A stretch of DNA of 64,000 nucleotides from Methanobrevibacter olleyae (GCA_015063035.1 SUTG01000002.1:1-64000), one strand, 5' to 3'. Shown: positions 9,580-19,494, counted from the first letter of the stretch. A program made the numbers and translations. Notes: generated by a model not told the origin, from the letters alone.

Positions 9580-9754
9580 CTTATTAAAAATAGAAATTAA
9601 TGATAAAAGAAGTCATTTAACTTCTTAAAAAATAGAAAATAAATAATAAAAGAAGTAATTTAACTTCTTAAAAAATAGAAAATAAATAATAAAAGAAGTA
9701 ATTTAACTTCTTAAAAAATAGAAAATAAATAATAAAAGAAGTAATTTAACTTCT
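9567..9754. repeat. 43-bp tandem repeat array seeded from the end of the GMC gene
   Basis: Short dyads of the form AGAAGT-6 nt-ACTTCT recur at 9608, 9651, 9694 and 9737, an exact 43-bp spacing. A related sequence (AGAAGTTGTTTAACTT) covers the last codons and stop of the upstream gene from 9567. The array looks like repeated duplication of the stop-codon region. Each unit carries a small hairpin, and the last one is followed by a T run, so the block probably ends transcription. Confidence 0.8.
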
Positions 9755-9824
9755 TTTTACTTTTTTTAAAAATAGAATCTCTAATGACAAAAAGTAAAAA
9801 AAAAAGCTTTTTTTAAAAATGAAT

Positions 9825-10286
9825 TTATTCAAATTGATTATAAATCTCATCCGCTTGAACCAATCTTTCACAATAATGGCATCTCACAGTAATAGGATTT
9901 GATTCGACAAGATAGAATTTGCTTTCAATAGGTTCTTCAGTATTTGAAATGCATTTAGGATTGGTGCATTTTACAATTCCATTCAATTCATTTACCATTC
10001 TAACTTGGTCCTTTGCAACAATTTCATAATCACGAATAATGTTAATGGTTGCATCAGGAGCTATTAATGAAATCTTATCTATTTCAGTATGTTCCAACAC
10101 CCTATTTTCAAATTTTACAATATCCTTAAAACCTAATTTTGAAGAGACATTCATAGCAAGAGTAACATTTGTTCCTTCCTTTGGAAGACCTAATATCTTC
10201 AATACTTGAAGTGCCTTATTGGCAGGAATATGGTCAATCACAGTGCCATTTTCAATAGGCTTAACCTTTAGTTCATGTTTAGTCAT
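9825..10286 (-). CDS. pyrI: PyrI, aspartate carbamoyltransferase regulatory chain
   Basis: Regulatory subunit that binds ATP/CTP and joins PyrB trimers in the pyrimidine pathway. The 153 residues comprise an N-terminal allosteric domain (about 1-100) and a C-terminal zinc domain. The four zinc cysteines are visible as Cys107, Cys112, Cys136 and Cys139 (CTNPKC and CHYC). Length is normal. No clear ribosome binding site precedes the ATG, so the message may be leaderless. pyrB is not adjacent. The gene is divergent from tldD. Confidence 0.95.
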   Translation of the reverse strand: MTKHELKVKPIENGTVIDHIPANKALQVLKILGLPKEGTNVTLAMNVSSKLGFKDIVKFENRVLEHTEIDKISLIAPDATINIIRDYEIVAKDQVRMVNELNGIVKCTNPKCISNTEEPIESKFYLVESNPITVRCHYCERLVQADEIYNQFE

Positions 10287-10450
10287 GAATAATTATATCT
10301 TTTAAATTTTATTTATAATTTATTATAATGAAATCATATTTATGAATAGTTATATTTATTAAAAACAATAAAATAATAATGATTAAACTTTATAAAAAAT
10401 TAAACCATAAAAAAATAAAAAATATTCAAAATGCAAAAAGGAGTCTTAAA

Positions 10451-11821
10451 ATGGAAGAGCATATAGACTTATTTAAAAAGATATTAACTAAAATTGATGA
10501 TAAGGTTGATTATGCAGACATAAGAGCAGGAAAAGGAAACAACACAAGCATAATCATGAAAGACAATCAAATACAGGAAATCAACACAGGCCTTTCCACT
10601 GTTGCAAGAATAAGGGTATTGAATAATGGAGCATGGGGATTCGCTTCTACAAACGATTTCTCCAAATTGGAAGAGATAAGTGAAAAGGCAATTAAAATAT
10701 CAAACTCACTTACTGGAGACATTGAACTTGCAGAATGTGAAATTGTTGAGGATAAGGTAAAGACCGATAGAAAAATATCTCTAAGTGATGTAAGCATTGA
10801 AGACAAGAAGGAATTGATTCAGGAAGCAAACAAGGCAAGCAATGTTGGAAAGGTAGTGAGTACAACCATCAGCTATTCAGATGGTGAAAGCCAAACAGCC
10901 TTCGTAAGCAGTGAAGGAAGCGAAATCCTTGTAGACAGCTCAAGAGTGGCACTTGCACTTAATGCAGTTGCTTCAAATGGGGAACTGATCCAATTCAACC
11001 ATGGCAGTTTAGGTGGAGTGAAAGGGTTCGAGATATTGCAGGATGCAGACATTGAATCCTTTGGAAGAAAGATTGGAGAGAAAGCAACCGAGCTATTGGA
11101 TGCTAAGCCAGCCCCATCAGGACGCTTTACAATTGTAGCAGACAACAATCTTACAGGAGTGTTCATTCACGAAGCTGTAGGGCATGCTGTTGAGGCAGAC
11201 CTTGTCCTTCAGGATGATTCAATATTGCATGACCAGATGAACAAGAAAATTGGAACTGACATTGTAAACATTTATGACGATTCAAGCTATAAGGATGGAT
11301 TCGGATATTACCCATATGACGTTGAGGGAGTCAAAACCAGAAAGAATCAAATCGTTAAGAACGGTGAGCTTGTTTCATTCCTCACATCAAGAGAAAGTGC
11401 AGGAAAATTAGGAATTCCACTTACTGGAAATGCAAGGTCATCAGTCAGTGACCAACCTATTGTCAGAATGAGTAACACTTTCCTTGAGCCTGGAGAATTA
11501 AGCTTCGAAGAACTTATTGAAGACATCCACGATGGAATCTATCTTAAAGGTTCAAGAGGCGGACAAGTTGATACAGGTAAAGGAATTTTCCAATTCAATG
11601 CAACTGAAGCATACAAGATTGAAAATGGTGAACTTGCAGATCACTTCAGAGATGTTTCATTATCCGGAAACATTCTTGAAACACTCAAGGGTGTTGATGG
11701 AATAGGTTCAGATTTCAAGCTTAGTGTTGGCTACTGCGGTAAAGGTGGACAAACTGCACCTGTCGGTGATGGCGGACCACACACCAGAATCTTAAATGCA
11801 ATGGTAGGTGGAAGCAACTAA
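10451..11821 (+). CDS. tldD: TldD family metalloprotease
   Basis: Metallopeptidase of the TldD/PmbA (modulator of gyrase) family, which in bacteria processes microcins and CcdA. I start it at the ATG at 10451 because AAGGAG sits 6-10 bases upstream. An in-frame upstream ATG would add 24 Lys/Asn-rich residues without a binding site. The 456-residue protein has the zinc motif HEAVGHAVEAD (His240, Glu241, His245) and the C-terminal family segment GYCGKGGQTAPVGDGGPHTRI. The heterodimer partner TldE/PmbA is not in this window. No peptide substrate gene adjoins it. Confidence 0.9.
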   Translation: MEEHIDLFKKILTKIDDKVDYADIRAGKGNNTSIIMKDNQIQEINTGLSTVARIRVLNNGAWGFASTNDFSKLEEISEKAIKISNSLTGDIELAECEIVEDKVKTDRKISLSDVSIEDKKELIQEANKASNVGKVVSTTISYSDGESQTAFVSSEGSEILVDSSRVALALNAVASNGELIQFNHGSLGGVKGFEILQDADIESFGRKIGEKATELLDAKPAPSGRFTIVADNNLTGVFIHEAVGHAVEADLVLQDDSILHDQMNKKIGTDIVNIYDDSSYKDGFGYYPYDVEGVKTRKNQIVKNGELVSFLTSRESAGKLGIPLTGNARSSVSDQPIVRMSNTFLEPGELSFEELIEDIHDGIYLKGSRGGQVDTGKGIFQFNATEAYKIENGELADHFRDVSLSGNILETLKGVDGIGSDFKLSVGYCGKGGQTAPVGDGGPHTRILNAMVGGSN

Positions 11822-12063
11822 TATTTATAAAAATTAATTTTATACTGATTTCATCACACCATCAATTTAATTGAAGCTATATTCAAAATAAACGATTGAT
11901 AATAAATAGTAAACAAATTGATAAATGAATATGTAGATGAAGTTGTTGAAAAATAATATTTTAAACAAAAAGTCGATTTTGAGAGAAATATTTTTAAAAA
12001 TTTTTCTAAAAAATGCAAAAAATATAATTCATGAATTAGGTTCAAAAATTTGAAGGTGAAAAT

Positions 12064-12621
12064 ATGTTAAGTGAAGATGATGGAAAATATTTGTTAAGTG
12101 TAGCAAAAGATGCTATTGAAACATATGTTAAAGAAAATAGAAAAATTGACACACCTTCAGATTGTCCGGACTATATGTATGAGGAACTTGGTGTATTCGT
12201 TACACTTAACAAACATCATAATCTTAGAGGATGCATTGGTTACCCAGAACCCGTCTACCCATTACTTGATGCAATTATTGATTCTGCAATTTCAGCGGCA
12301 ATGAGAGATCCTCGTTTTCCAAGTGTGGATGAGAGCGAATTAGATGAGCTTGAATATGAAATCACCGTCTTGACTAAACCACAACAGATTGAAGTTGAAA
12401 AGCCAATTGATTATTTAGACAATATCATCATAGGTGAAGATGGATTGATTGTAGAGAGAGGTTTCTATAGAGGATTGTTACTCCCTCAAGTTGCTCCAGA
12501 ACACAATATGGATAAGGAAGAGTTCCTATCACACACTTGCATGAAGGCAGGGCTCAGACCAGATGCCTGGTTGGATGAAAATACAAGAGTATACAAATTC
12601 CAAGGGCAAATATTTAAATAA
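12064..12621 (+). CDS. AMMECR1 domain protein
   Basis: A 185-residue protein of the AMMECR1 family, conserved from archaea to human but of unproven function. The invariant LRGCIGYPEP motif is at about residues 55-64, and a second conserved block (DPRFPSVDESELDELEYEITVL) follows near 80-100. In some archaea the domain is linked with the MEMO1 and radical SAM (AmmeMemoRadiSam) proteins, which are not adjacent here. AAGGTG precedes the ATG. Confidence 0.9.
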   Translation: MLSEDDGKYLLSVAKDAIETYVKENRKIDTPSDCPDYMYEELGVFVTLNKHHNLRGCIGYPEPVYPLLDAIIDSAISAAMRDPRFPSVDESELDELEYEITVLTKPQQIEVEKPIDYLDNIIIGEDGLIVERGFYRGLLLPQVAPEHNMDKEEFLSHTCMKAGLRPDAWLDENTRVYKFQGQIFK

Positions 12622-12673
12622 AGCTTTTTATAAAAGTATTAACTTAAACAATAGAATTATAAGTATTATAATT

Positions 12674-12737
12674 ATTAAATATTAAATTATTACAATTATT
12701 AGATAATTAAATATTAAATTATTACAATTATTAGATT
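12674..12737. repeat. Two tandem copies of a 32-bp AT-rich unit
   Basis: The unit ATTAAATATTAAATTATTAC followed by AATTATTAGA and two more bases occurs twice head to tail just upstream of the NOG1-type gene. It probably reflects slippage duplication in noncoding DNA; no function is apparent. Confidence 0.65.
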
Positions 12738-12787
12738 ATTAAAAAAATTACAAAAATTAAATTATTATGATTACATGGTGATAAAAA

Positions 12788-13840
12788 ATGATGTTACCAA
12801 CTATTCCAACTCCAGATGAATTATTAGATAAAGGTTTTAGAAGAGGTAAAAAGGCAGCTGATTTGAGAAGAGGGGAAAAGATGCCTAAACACTTAAAAGG
12901 CAAGCGTATTGAAGAGACAAGAGTGATCACTGCTTGCCAAGTCATTAAGGACAGACTTAAAATGATCTTGGACCGTACCCCTGAAATCGAAGAATTACCT
13001 GAATTCTATCAAGATTACATAGACATCACAGTAGGTGTAGATGATTTCAAGCAAGCATTAGGTGCACTTAATTGGGCTTATGGTATCATTACCCAACTTG
13101 AAAAGGAATATGGTGCAAAAATCAGGAAATCCTCCTCTGAAAGGGCAACTGGCCTTAGAAAACAGGCATATGGAAGAATCTCTTCAGTTGTTCATAAGAT
13201 TGAAAAGGACCTTGATTTCCTGGACTTTGCAAAGCAATCCTTAAGAAACATGCCTACTGTCGACTTTGATGCAATAAGCATTGTAATTGCAGGTTTTCCA
13301 AATGTAGGCAAATCAACATTGCTTACCCATATTACAGATGCTGAGCCTCAAGTTGCTAACTATCCATTTACCACAAAAGGTATACAAATAGGACACTTTG
13401 AGAAAAAATGGCAGCATTACCAAATCATTGACACCCCAGGTTTATTGGATAGGCCTATTGGAGACATGAATGATATTGAATTGAATGCTATGGTAGCTCT
13501 TGAACACTTGGCAGATGCAATACTGTTCATTTTTGATGGATCTGAAACCTGCGGATACCTTCTTGAAAACCAATACAACTTATTAGAAGAAATTCAAAAC
13601 GTATTTGATGCCCCTATCATCTACTTGTTCAATAAGATGGATATTGCCGAGTATGATGGCATAAGACATGATTACCTACAGCAGTACATTGACAAATGTG
13701 AAGATCCATTGCTTATCTCAGCTGCAGAAGGGGAAGGCATTGAAGAGATAATCGATTTAATCATGAAAGTTGAAAAAAGAGAAAGAATTGAAGAAGAAGA
13801 TGAATACGAAGATGATGAAAATTACTTTGATTTAACTTAA
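12788..13840 (+). CDS. NOG1 family GTP-binding protein
   Basis: A 350-residue GTPase of the Obg/NOG1 group, related to nucleolar GTP-binding protein 1 that acts in large ribosomal subunit assembly in eukaryotes. Residues 1-165 form the helical NOG1 N-terminal domain. The G domain shows G1 GFPNVGKST (from residue 169), G3 DTPGLLD, and G4 NKMD. The C terminus is a short acidic tail ([16 protein letters not shown]). A GGTGA ribosome binding site precedes the ATG. A ribosome assembly role is inferred from the family. Confidence 0.9.
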   Translation: MMLPTIPTPDELLDKGFRRGKKAADLRRGEKMPKHLKGKRIEETRVITACQVIKDRLKMILDRTPEIEELPEFYQDYIDITVGVDDFKQALGALNWAYGIITQLEKEYGAKIRKSSSERATGLRKQAYGRISSVVHKIEKDLDFLDFAKQSLRNMPTVDFDAISIVIAGFPNVGKSTLLTHITDAEPQVANYPFTTKGIQIGHFEKKWQHYQIIDTPGLLDRPIGDMNDIELNAMVALEHLADAILFIFDGSETCGYLLENQYNLLEEIQNVFDAPIIYLFNKMDIAEYDGIRHDYLQQYIDKCEDPLLISAAEGEGIEEIIDLIMKVEKRERIEEEDEYEDDENYFDLT

Positions 13841-14062
13841 GTGATTTTTCATAACTCTTTTTTAAAATTTTTATTCTAATTTCTTCTTTTTAATTTCTTT
13901 ATTCTAATTTATTCTTTTTAAAATTTTTATTCTAATTATTTATAATATTTTAAATTTTTATAATATTTTAACTATTTTTTAAAAAAATAATTCCTATTTA
14001 TCTCAAACTTTTAGTAACTTTTATTTACTAAAATAGAAAAGTTTATAAATGATGAATTACTA

Positions 14063-14242
14063 GTATACATTGTGAACAAAAAGTATACTAAAAAATTCTA
14101 AATTTTTTAAATTTCTGAAAATTTTGAGAAAAACCTTAAAAAAATTAAGATTTTTGTATACTAAATAAATAAAATGTATACAATTCATAGAAATATTTAT
14201 AAGTTATGAGATATATAGTATACATTAGGAATAAATGTACAC
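14063..14242. promoter_or_regulatory. Three paired GTATAC operator sites upstream of hsp20
   Basis: Between the GTPase gene and hsp20 (13841-14365), GTATAC occurs at 14063, 14083, 14156, 14176 and 14218, with a variant GTACAC at 14237. They form three pairs with start-to-start spacings of 20, 20 and 19 bases. In each pair the flanks are mirror images (TAGTATAC...GTATACTA, TTGTATAC...GTATACAA, TAGTATAC...GTACACTA), so each is an inverted repeat with a 13-14 bp spacer. This is the signature of a regulator binding two helical turns apart. A heat-shock or stress repressor is the likely reader. The rest of the region is AT-rich, with repeated TTTTATTCTAATT at 13860-13950. Confidence 0.75.
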
Positions 14243-14365
14243 TAAGTTTTATAATGAATTATTATAAACTTTTTAGATCATGTTTATAATTTATAAAAAT
14301 TTTATCTATAAAACGTAGGTACAAGTTTTATGAATTTTAAAAAATAATGTAAAGGAGATATTAAA

Positions 14366-15010
14366 ATGCCTGAAGATGTAAAAGAAGACATTGAAGTAGA
14401 ATTTGAAGAAGTTGATGTAGAAGTGGAAACTTCCAAATCTGACGAATTAAAAGAAAAAGCAGAAAAATTCAGAGAAGACTTCAAGACCAAAGCGGAAGCA
14501 AGAACTGAAGCTAACAAAGAAAAATTAGATGAAACCTTAAACAAAAGTAAAGATGTTGCAGGAAAAGTTGGTGAAAACCTTAGCAAAACTATCGATGACA
14601 CCATCATTGCAATGAAAGCTCTTCAAAAGAATTTCGATTCCAGATACCAAGTCTACAAAGACACCGTTACAACCGGAAATATAAGCATTGACTTAGCAGA
14701 AAACAAAGATTTCTACTACTTGCAAGCTTACTTAGCAGGTATCGAAAAAGAAGACATCTCAATTGAAGCAACTAACAACTCTGTAACCATCAAAGCATGC
14801 TTTGAAAACATCATGAAAAACATTGAAAGCACTGAAGAAGATCCAGCAACTTTAATTGTTTCCGGTATCAAAGTAGGTGAAGCAGACAGAACAGTTACTT
14901 TAACTGAAGACATTGTAAAAGAAGAAATTACTGCAAAACACAACAACGGAACATTATTCGTAACAATCCCAAAAAGAATAGTTCCTAAAACTAAAATAGA
15001 CATCGAATAA
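14366..15010 (+). CDS. Small heat shock protein (Hsp20/alpha-crystallin family)
   Basis: ATP-independent holdase chaperone. The 214-residue protein begins with about 90 charged, helical residues rich in Glu and Lys. The alpha-crystallin domain follows (about 105-205), with the conserved AYLAGIEKEDISIEATNNSV and NGTLFVTIPKR segments. The C terminus carries the I-x-I oligomerisation motif in KTKIDIE. It is longer than typical archaeal Hsp20 (about 150-170) because of the N-terminal extension. AAAGGAG precedes the ATG. The 500-base upstream region carries three paired GTATAC sites, so strong stress-responsive control is likely. Confidence 0.9.
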   Translation: MPEDVKEDIEVEFEEVDVEVETSKSDELKEKAEKFREDFKTKAEARTEANKEKLDETLNKSKDVAGKVGENLSKTIDDTIIAMKALQKNFDSRYQVYKDTVTTGNISIDLAENKDFYYLQAYLAGIEKEDISIEATNNSVTIKACFENIMKNIESTEEDPATLIVSGIKVGEADRTVTLTEDIVKEEITAKHNNGTLFVTIPKRIVPKTKIDIE

Positions 15011-15053
15011 ATTTATTATATTTAATAAATTATTTCGAAACTATCTCAACCTT

Positions 15054-15083
15054 AAAAAGATTAAATTAATATTTAATCTTTTT
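15054..15083 (+). terminator. Terminator hairpin after hsp20
   Basis: A perfect 12-bp stem (AAAAAGATTAAA with TTTAATCTTTTT) and a 6-base loop lie 43 bases after the hsp20 stop and run into a T tract. Confidence 0.6.
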
Positions 15084-15134
15084 TAATTTTTTTAATTTGA
15101 CTGAAACAACATTGAACACCTCGACTTTTTTTTA

Positions 15135-15161
15135 ATTTTTGCAAGATCTTCTTGCAAAAAT
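15135..15161. terminator. Second terminator-like hairpin between hsp20 and histone
   Basis: A 12-bp stem (ATTTTTGCAAGA, loop TCT, complementary arm) with a GC-containing core stands out in AT-rich DNA and is followed by TATTTTTTAATTTTT. It may be a back-up terminator insulating the histone gene. The remaining gap to 15412 holds a 12-bp palindrome AGTATTAATACT at 15354-15365, probably in the histone promoter region. Confidence 0.5.
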
Positions 15162-15412
15162 ATTTTTTAATTTTTCCCACTTATATCCCATTAAAATTTT
15201 CCAACTAATTTTAATATAACTTTCTAAAATTTTAAAATATTATATATTAATAATTATTTTTTTAAAACAAATAAAAAATTCAAGTATAATTGAAAAATAA
15301 GTCTTGACAATATAGATATGGGAATTTAAGATAATTTAAGTAAAAAAAGGAAAAGTATTAATACTAAGTAGTGATAAAATATTACTATACTATTATAACG
15401 GAGGTGAAAAAT

Positions 15413-15616
15413 ATGGCAATTCCTAAAGCTCCTGTAAATAGGATTATTAAAGAAGCTGGTGCTGAAAGAGTAAGTGACGCAGCTGTAGTTGCATTAGTAG
15501 AATACTTAGAAGCTGACGCAGCAGCAGTAGCTAAAAAAGCAATAGAATACGCTAAAATTGCAAAAAGACAAACTGTAAAAGCAGATGATATTGCTTTAGC
15601 TATCGACAAAGAATAA
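15413..15616 (+). CDS. Archaeal histone
   Basis: A 67-residue histone-fold protein that wraps DNA as dimers and longer hypernucleosomes. The start is ATG at 15413, placed by a strong GGAGGTG ribosome binding site at about 15400; longer in-frame readings lack one. The full histone fold is visible: PKAPVNRIIKEAGAERVSDA (helix 1 and loop), the long central helix, then RQTVKADDIALAIDKE (helix 3). No tails are present, as in HMf-type histones. It is monocistronic, with terminator-like hairpins before it. Confidence 0.97.
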   Translation: MAIPKAPVNRIIKEAGAERVSDAAVVALVEYLEADAAAVAKKAIEYAKIAKRQTVKADDIALAIDKE

Positions 15617-15736
15617 GTAAATTAGCTTTTCTTTAATTTTTTTATAAATTTATTTTATTTTTTACTATTTTTTAATTATTTACTGTTTTATTAACAATTT
15701 GAAAACTATCCCTAAAGACCCTTACTACTTTTAAAA

Positions 15737-16402
15737 CTATTTTAAACTATCTTGAGCTATTTTTACACCCATATTATAAGCATCTTCCAAGTCAATAGGG
15801 AAATGTTCCTCTTTTCTTTTAGCCTTTAATTCAGGATCAAATGCATAGTTTTCATATTTGGAATAATCTGAAAACTGAAAAGTGTCATAAACTTTTAGTG
15901 AATGTGGCTTTGAATATAAATTTCCAATTGCATTTTCTAAAATATCAAATTTTTCCCCATACAATTGTTTGAATATCTCTTCTGTAACATTCATTGTATA
16001 AATCATTCCAATAGGCATTCTTTTAGGAGCATTGGATTGGCCTCCATAAACAAGTGCAGAAAACAAAAATCTTTCAAAAAATGACCTAAGCTCACCGGTT
16101 ATCTCGCCAAAATAAATTGGACTGCCAAAAATAATTCCATCAGAATTTTTAATTTCAGGAAGCAGTTCTCTCAAATCATCCTTAATAGGGCATTGCGCAT
16201 AATATTTGCCACCGATTCTTTTGCAATGGAAACAGGATTTGCATCCTTTAAAATCCAAATCATAAAGATGAATATGGCGAATGTTTATATCCTCAACGTT
16301 ATTCTTCTTTAATTCATCGAAAATGCCCCCACTTGCTTTTTCCAATAATTGAGCAGTATTATACTTCTTTCTTGGACCGCCATTAACAATATAAAACTCC
16401 AT
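15737..16402 (-). CDS. Iron-sulfur flavoprotein / NADPH-dependent FMN reductase family
   Basis: A 221-residue flavodoxin-fold protein. The FMN phosphate loop is NGGPRKKYNTAQLLEKA near the N terminus, and the second flavin loop is FGSPIYFGEITGELRSFFER near residue 95. Between them a cysteine set, CKSCFHCKRIGGKYYAQC (about 53-70), resembles the compact [4Fe-4S] motif of iron-sulfur flavoproteins found in methanogens. It probably transfers electrons, perhaps reducing oxygen or peroxide, as is known for some family members. The start has GGTGATCTC. The C-terminal third is specific to this gene. Confidence 0.8.
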   Translation of the reverse strand: MEFYIVNGGPRKKYNTAQLLEKASGGIFDELKKNNVEDINIRHIHLYDLDFKGCKSCFHCKRIGGKYYAQCPIKDDLRELLPEIKNSDGIIFGSPIYFGEITGELRSFFERFLFSALVYGGQSNAPKRMPIGMIYTMNVTEEIFKQLYGEKFDILENAIGNLYSKPHSLKVYDTFQFSDYSKYENYAFDPELKAKRKEEHFPIDLEDAYNMGVKIAQDSLK

Positions 16403-16522
16403 GAGATCACCTAAATTATAAATTAAAAATTATCTGATAAACTAATAAAATAAAAGAAAATGAATTGCAATATTAAAAAAATTAAAAAAAGAAAATGAAA
16501 AAAAGGAATAAATAAAAATTAT

Positions 16523-17536
16523 TTATTCATATCTTACTTTACCAATATGTCTTGTGCTGCCAGGATCTTCACCATTGAAGTGTGCCAAATAGTAAACAAA
16601 CCATTCTAAAGGTATTACAAGTACAAATGGTGCAAGCAATGGATTGACATCAGCATAATCCTTTAAATTATAAATGATTGTTTTAGCTCCCAATTTGTTT
16701 TTAGAGAAATTAACAGCTATTTTAGTTAATTCATCACTTTCCAAATCAGCATCCAAGAAAATCAAAGGAACATCTTTTTCAGCCCGTTCAATCAAACCGT
16801 GCCTGAATTCTGCAGAGTAAAGAGGGCAAGCATGCTTGATAGCGCCTTCCATCAACATGGTCATAGCTAATTTATATGCAAGACCGAAGTTAACTCCACT
16901 TCCTAAGCAATAGAATCCTTCTTCATCTTTTAATTCCTCTGCCAATTTTTTATTGTCCTCTTCAGTGGTTTTTAGAAGTTCTTCAATTAAATCAGGCATG
17001 ACAGATAACTGTTCTAAAATCTCATCTGCCTTTTCGTATCCTGAAACGGCAAATAAAATCTGATAAAGACATGCCAATTGAGTAATGTAAGTTTTAGTTC
17101 CAAGGATGGCTGTTTCGGTATTCCCTAATGTGATTACAGGATATTTTGCCTCTTTAATCATTGAGCTTTCAGGCTCATTGGAAATGGAAACAGTGTCAAT
17201 ATTGAATTCATTAGCCCTTCTTAAAGCGGCTAATGTATCTGCAGTTTCACCAGACTGGGAAGTGGCTATAAATAAGGAATTTTCACCGTCAGTTAATTTC
17301 TTATTATAAAAGAATTCGTAACCAGTGAAAACTTCAATTCTTAAGTCAGATATGGATGCCAGTGCATCCCTAATGGAATAACAAGTGGAAATGGAACTTC
17401 CACAACCAATTAAATAGATAGTGTCAACAGATTCGGCTAATTTAGAAATATTGGCCATATTATCCAACTCAGAAGCAAAAGTCCTTCTTAAGGCTTCTGG
17501 CTGTTCCATCATTTCATAATACATTTGATATCTCAT
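16523..17536 (-). CDS. SIS-domain sugar isomerase/deaminase-like protein
   Basis: A 337-residue protein with two SIS (sugar isomerase) domains. It is equivalent to the isomerase half of glucosamine-6-phosphate synthase GlmS without the glutaminase domain. Visible are [20 protein letters not shown] (about 40-59), the phosphosugar-binding [13 protein letters not shown] near 95, and a C-terminal helix like those closing the GlmS active site. Stand-alone enzymes of this type act as GlcN6P deaminases or fructosamine deglycases, so it should handle a phosphorylated amino sugar; the exact reaction is not decidable here. It is transcribed alone. Confidence 0.75.
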   Translation of the reverse strand: MRYQMYYEMMEQPEALRRTFASELDNMANISKLAESVDTIYLIGCGSSISTCYSIRDALASISDLRIEVFTGYEFFYNKKLTDGENSLFIATSQSGETADTLAALRRANEFNIDTVSISNEPESSMIKEAKYPVITLGNTETAILGTKTYITQLACLYQILFAVSGYEKADEILEQLSVMPDLIEELLKTTEEDNKKLAEELKDEEGFYCLGSGVNFGLAYKLAMTMLMEGAIKHACPLYSAEFRHGLIERAEKDVPLIFLDADLESDELTKIAVNFSKNKLGAKTIIYNLKDYADVNPLLAPFVLVIPLEWFVYYLAHFNGEDPGSTRHIGKVRYE

Positions 17537-17640
17537 ATAAGCACCCTACTAAGTTGAAATAGAAATCCTTGGAATTTTTGATTAAATAATGTGATTTAAA
17601 CAATTATCATAATCTTTAGCATTTGATATATTATATATAA

Positions 17641-17715
17641 CTTTATTATCTAGAACTTTATTATCTAGAACTTTATTATCTAGAACTTTATAATCTAAAG
17701 CTTTATTATTATAAC
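17641..17715. repeat. 15-bp tandem repeat upstream of the DUF447 gene
   Basis: CTTTATTATCTAGAA is repeated three times exactly (17641, 17656, 17671) and then decays over two further copies. It lies between the SIS and DUF447 genes, which are divergent. The core CTAG-containing unit is itself part-palindromic. It may be slippage or an array of protein-binding sites. Confidence 0.75.
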
Positions 17716-17801
17716 TTTATTATTTATACTATAAAAAGTTTATATAATAAAGTCTTATATAAATACTAATAAGACTAAAAAACAATTTATTGGGGCAAAA
17801 A

Positions 17802-18458
17802 ATGGATATCGATTTAAGTGAAATTGGGATGGGAAAAGGACAGCAATATGAAACAATCATTAGCACCATAGACAAGAATGGAAATCCTAACACAGCGCCT
17901 TTCGGCCTAAGAGTATTGGATAAGGATAAGATTCAATTGAGAATTTTTGAAGGTGGAAGCAGCATAAAAAACATTAAGGAAAAAAAAGAATTCATTGTAA
18001 ATATTACAGAAAATCCTTTAATGTTCACCCTTTCAACCATTGACACAATCCCAAAGGAATACCTAAGCAAAATCGATGAAAAAACAAGAAATGACAATGA
18101 ATTGTTTTACTTGACAAATGCAGATGCCTATTTTATTTGTGAAGTTGAAACCTTAAAATCAGCATTTAGAGAAAATGATCCAATTAAGGATACTGAAGTC
18201 AATATTATTAAGGCAAATGTTGTTGAGCTTAATGTCAAAAATAAATGTGCAAGACCAATCAATAGGGCAATTCATGCTTTAATTGAAGCTTTAGTGAATT
18301 ATTCCAGAATAGATATTGTCAATGATGAAACACAAAAGTATTTCCTTGAAAGGTTTTTAGAATCTGAAAGAATTATAAAAAGAGTGGGAAATAACGAAGA
18401 AAAAGAATCCATAAGAATCTTAAAGGAAAATATAATAAAAAAAGGGTATGAGATTTAA
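17802..18458 (+). CDS. DUF447 family protein (flavin-reductase-like fold)
   Basis: A 218-residue protein matching the archaeal DUF447 family: the N-terminal half has YETIISTIDKNGNPNTAPFGLR, resembling split-barrel FMN-binding proteins. The C-terminal half (about 140-215) is helical and contains NRAIHALIEALVNYSRID. I start it at the ATG at 17802, since GGGG at 17792 forms the binding site; a TTG 12 bases earlier is less likely. Some genomes place DUF447 genes near methanopterin cofactor genes, but its function is unproven, and here its neighbours give no clue. Confidence 0.75.
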   Translation: MDIDLSEIGMGKGQQYETIISTIDKNGNPNTAPFGLRVLDKDKIQLRIFEGGSSIKNIKEKKEFIVNITENPLMFTLSTIDTIPKEYLSKIDEKTRNDNELFYLTNADAYFICEVETLKSAFRENDPIKDTEVNIIKANVVELNVKNKCARPINRAIHALIEALVNYSRIDIVNDETQKYFLERFLESERIIKRVGNNEEKESIRILKENIIKKGYEI

Positions 18459-18477
18459 GCAATCCCATATAAATCAA

Positions 18478-19479
18478 TTAATCAAACTGGAAACATCTGC
18501 TCTCTTTTTTACCATAGCAATTATTGCATCCTTTACATCTGGATACTCCTTCACCATTTTCCTTCCATTCCAACAAAAAGTCCTGTTGAGCAACAAAAGG
18601 CTTTGCAAGAGATAAGAATTCAATTTCAGTATTATTTAAGATCTCATTCATTGTTTTCATATCCCTTAAGGTGCCGCCTAATATTAAAGGAATATCCAAT
18701 TCCTGAGCCAGATCATTTGCATATGACAAGAAGGCATGATCCCCCTCTTCACCAAACTTAAATGAAATGGTTCTTGCTGTAATCTGAATGCTATCTGCAC
18801 CGTTTTCTGCCAATATCTTAGCAATTTTATAGCTTTCATCAAGTGTCATTCCGCCTTTTCTACCATCAACAGCATTGATTCTGAAGCTTACATGAAAGCC
18901 AACCATCTTTTTAATCAACTTGATGATTTCCACTACAATCCTTAATCTGTTTTCAGTGCTGCCTCCATAATCATCAGTTCTCTGATTGAAATAAGGATTT
19001 ATGAACCTTGCCAAATAAAAATTATGCGCCATATTGATTTGAATTCCATCAAAACCTGCAAAAGAAAACTTTTTGGCTGCCATGACCACTTCTGCCTGGA
19101 GTTTTCTAATTCCCTCAATAGTCAAATCATTAGGCTCTGCCTTTTGATTAACTCCATCATCATAAAAGAAAAATGCCAATTGTCCCAAGATAGGCACTTC
19201 AAAATGGTGAGATAGGTTAGTAACCTGCTTATAATCCTTAATGAAACCCTTATAATTCATATTCGCACAATATGGATAGAATCTATCCTTTGAATCGAGG
19301 GCAAACATTTCAGATACAATCAACCCAACTCCACTTTTTGCAATATTCTCATATCTGTCAAATACTGTAGGCTGGATAAATCCTCCGTCTTCACTCTCCC
19401 TTTCCCATCCACCAGTCCTAATGATTCTGCTTTTAAGATTAAATTCACCAAACTGGCATTCATCAAATATTCCTTTCAT
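18478..19479 (-). CDS. Old yellow enzyme family NADH:flavin oxidoreductase
   Basis: A 333-residue FMN-binding TIM barrel of the old yellow enzyme/enoate reductase group. Conserved segments are FNLKSRIIRTGGW, INMAHNFYLARFINPYFNQRTDDYGGSTENRLR and LILGGTLRD. The protein ends with CKGCNNCYGKKESRC, the cysteine set that binds [4Fe-4S] in 2,4-dienoyl-CoA reductase-type members. The C-terminal FAD/NAD domain of those larger enzymes (about 650 residues) is absent. So it must take electrons from another protein. The usual HN/HH substrate pair appears as His-Asn in MAHNF. Substrate unknown. GGTGAT precedes the ATG. Confidence 0.85.
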   Translation of the reverse strand: MKGIFDECQFGEFNLKSRIIRTGGWERESEDGGFIQPTVFDRYENIAKSGVGLIVSEMFALDSKDRFYPYCANMNYKGFIKDYKQVTNLSHHFEVPILGQLAFFFYDDGVNQKAEPNDLTIEGIRKLQAEVVMAAKKFSFAGFDGIQINMAHNFYLARFINPYFNQRTDDYGGSTENRLRIVVEIIKLIKKMVGFHVSFRINAVDGRKGGMTLDESYKIAKILAENGADSIQITARTISFKFGEEGDHAFLSYANDLAQELDIPLILGGTLRDMKTMNEILNNTEIEFLSLAKPFVAQQDFLLEWKENGEGVSRCKGCNNCYGKKESRCFQFD

Positions 19480-19494
19480 AAAACATCACCTATT

